Part shown: positions 5,379 through 6,516 of the stretch, piece after piece
Numbering within the stretch: position 1 is the first letter of the stretch
How the letters are laid out: each line of letters starts with the position of its first letter
NCBI GenBank assembly: GCA_002719575.1
Contig: PBHS01000013.1
Coordinates: 59,398 to 65,913, forward strand
DNA length: 6,516 nt
Origin: Gammaproteobacteria bacterium
GTDB lineage: Bacteria > Pseudomonadota > Gammaproteobacteria > Pseudomonadales > Pseudohongiellaceae
Direction: 5' to 3'
Notes under the pieces: generated by a model
Databases searched by the model: none
The model's input: only the letters and a program-made list of their open reading frames with translations
Told to the model about the DNA's origin: nothing
Made by a program: the position numbers and the translations under genes

Positions 5379-6516
5379 ATGACGATTTTTAGACCCAACA
5401 AAGCGGGTGCGCTGATTTCAACTTGGTTCATCTTGGTTGCAACCTTTTTGCCTTCTATTAGACATTCCAATGCTCAGTCCATAGAGCAAACTCACCATAT
5501 TCCAACGTACACTTTGCTTGATACTTTCGATGGAGAGCTGAGAGCTTCTTGTGTTTTGTACAAGCCTACCCCCGATTCTAGTCTAAAATACAACCTTGGA
5601 TTATTGCCCGCTAACGGTTCATTTCCTTTTGAGCTCCAAGTGTCTTCAGTCGAAGAAGCAGATTGGTGTGAAAGTAACAACAGTTACTCAAACGGAGATC
5701 TCAAAGGGCTCACTTTGACAGATGAAGGTCTTTATTACTATCAAGCGAACTACTCCGGTAAGAACGGTAACAATATCGATACGTTCTCGCTCGACGCACA
5801 CAATTTGTACAAGGTAATTTCTGGTCAAGAGATAATTTTAGGCCCCCCCGGGAAGGAATATTTTTTTGGCTCCGGCAATGCAATTTCGGATCATAGGCCT
5901 CTGATCCGAGATGCGCTCACCAGCGAGGATTTGGGCGAGACTTGGGGCGCGAGGGTTTCGAATGGCAATCTCTACGCCACGCCAACTGAGGGCAATTACT
6001 GGATAAACCTGTTGAACCCAACGGATCAAACTTCTGATTTTATTTTAATGTCAATAAAGTCTGAGAGGTTTGAGACTAACAGTCTCATCATAAAGCTTCG
6101 AGCTGGATTGACTTCAGAGAATTTTGAGACTGAGTACTATAAAGTCAAATCCGAAAACACTTTTCAAAATGTTACGGTGACTGATCTTTCTTATTCAAAC
6201 TACTACCCAACGAATGATCCCTCCGATTACTCGCCTCCTTCGGCCTTCGAGATCGGATTAGACAAGTTTGTTGTTTTAGACCTAAATCTAGATGGCTATC
6301 AAGATTTGGTCGCTTCATGGGGGATTTTCCCTCATCTGCAGTCACACAATTTCAGTCGGCCTATCAGCGTTTGGCTTAATGATACAAAGGGTTCGCTTCT
6401 GCACACTGATGAAGTCTTTGAGGCGGGAGAACCTCCTGAGTGGAGGGACCAAGCGTATAGGATTGAATCTGCTGATCTAAACCTTGATGGGTATCCTGAT
6501 TTAGTTATAGCAATCA
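5379..6516 (+). CDS. Exported protein with FG-GAP/VCBS-type calcium-loop repeats, N-terminal part, cut by window edge
   Basis: The frame is open from ATG 5379 to the right edge, giving 379 residues without a stop. Residues 1-33 look like a signal peptide: Arg5 and Lys8, a hydrophobic stretch 10-25, and a likely cleavage after the SNA at 30-32. Residues 34-290 show no family I recognise; they are rich in Asn, Ser, Thr and Tyr, as is common in secreted proteins, and contain Cys58 and Cys97, which could form a disulphide. From residue 296 two repeats appear: VVLDLNLDGYQDLVA (298-312) and SADLNLDGYPDLVIA (364-378). Both carry the DxNxDGxxD calcium-binding loop of FG-GAP/VCBS blades, 65 residues apart, as expected for successive blades of an integrin-alpha-like propeller that continues beyond the edge. 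A role in adhesion, surface binding or polymer recognition is plausible. The gene looks richer in A/T-ending codons than the genes to the left. Runs of seven C (5843-5849) and seven T (5861-5867) lie inside it. Confidence 0.8.
   Translation, partial: MTIFRPNKAGALISTWFILVATFLPSIRHSNAQSIEQTHHIPTYTLLDTFDGELRASCVLYKPTPDSSLKYNLGLLPANGSFPFELQVSSVEEADWCESNNSYSNGDLKGLTLTDEGLYYYQANYSGKNGNNIDTFSLDAHNLYKVISGQEIILGPPGKEYFFGSGNAISDHRPLIRDALTSEDLGETWGARVSNGNLYATPTEGNYWINLLNPTDQTSDFILMSIKSERFETNSLIIKLRAGLTSENFETEYYKVKSENTFQNVTVTDLSYSNYYPTNDPSDYSPPSAFEIGLDKFVVLDLNLDGYQDLVASWGIFPHLQSHNFSRPISVWLNDTKGSLLHTDEVFEAGEPPEWRDQAYRIESADLNLDGYPDLVIAI

Noticed and set aside
5838..6029. Minus-strand frame inside the calcium-loop protein gene
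   Set aside because: It is antisense to a long continuous frame with a signal peptide and calcium-loop repeats, and has no features of its own.

Overview
The window looks like part of a bacterial chromosome of middling GC content, probably a gammaproteobacterium and perhaps a marine or soil heterotroph. That placement is inference: it rests on the mix of secreted hydrolases, beta-propeller proteins and a PIG-L/GNAT pair, and on Shine-Dalgarno-led starts. No taxonomic marker gene is present. No rRNA, tRNA, CRISPR array, insertion sequence or recognisable phage gene was seen.

Layout, left to right. (1) Bases 1-365, minus strand: the N-terminal part of an exported alpha/beta-hydrolase, cut by the left edge. 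(2) Bases 366-622: a divergent intergenic region. (3) Bases 623-1645, plus strand: an exported NHL-repeat beta-propeller with a probable TTG start. (4) Bases 1672-4289, minus strand: three genes likely transcribed together in the order SGNH/GDSL hydrolase (exported), GNAT-type acyltransferase (cytoplasmic), PIG-L deacetylase (cytoplasmic). The propeller gene and the PIG-L gene converge, with only 26 bases between their stops. (5) Bases 4290-5378: about 1.1 kb with no convincing gene. It holds two small palindromes near the SGNH gene, several short open stretches that may be relics, and a pair of hairpin-forming 18-base repeats. (6) Bases 5379-6516, plus strand: the first 379 residues of an exported protein with FG-GAP/VCBS-type calcium-loop repeats, cut by the right edge.

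How the genes may work together. PIG-L proteins remove N-acetyl groups from amino sugars or related substrates, and GNAT enzymes add acyl groups to amines, so the adjacent pair could exchange the N-acyl group on a sugar, for example for a surface glycan or small conjugate. The exported SGNH hydrolase at the head of the cluster could remove O-acyl groups from an extracytoplasmic glycan or ester. No glycosyltransferase is visible here, so the shared substrate is a hypothesis. The alpha/beta-hydrolase and the propeller diverge from a common intergenic region and are both exported, but nothing in the sequence proves a shared role.

I see no clear evidence of a wholly new system. The points most worth a second look are the deacetylase/acyltransferase/esterase cluster, the gene-free 1.1 kb with repeats and possible relics, and the paired homopolymer runs inside the calcium-loop protein.
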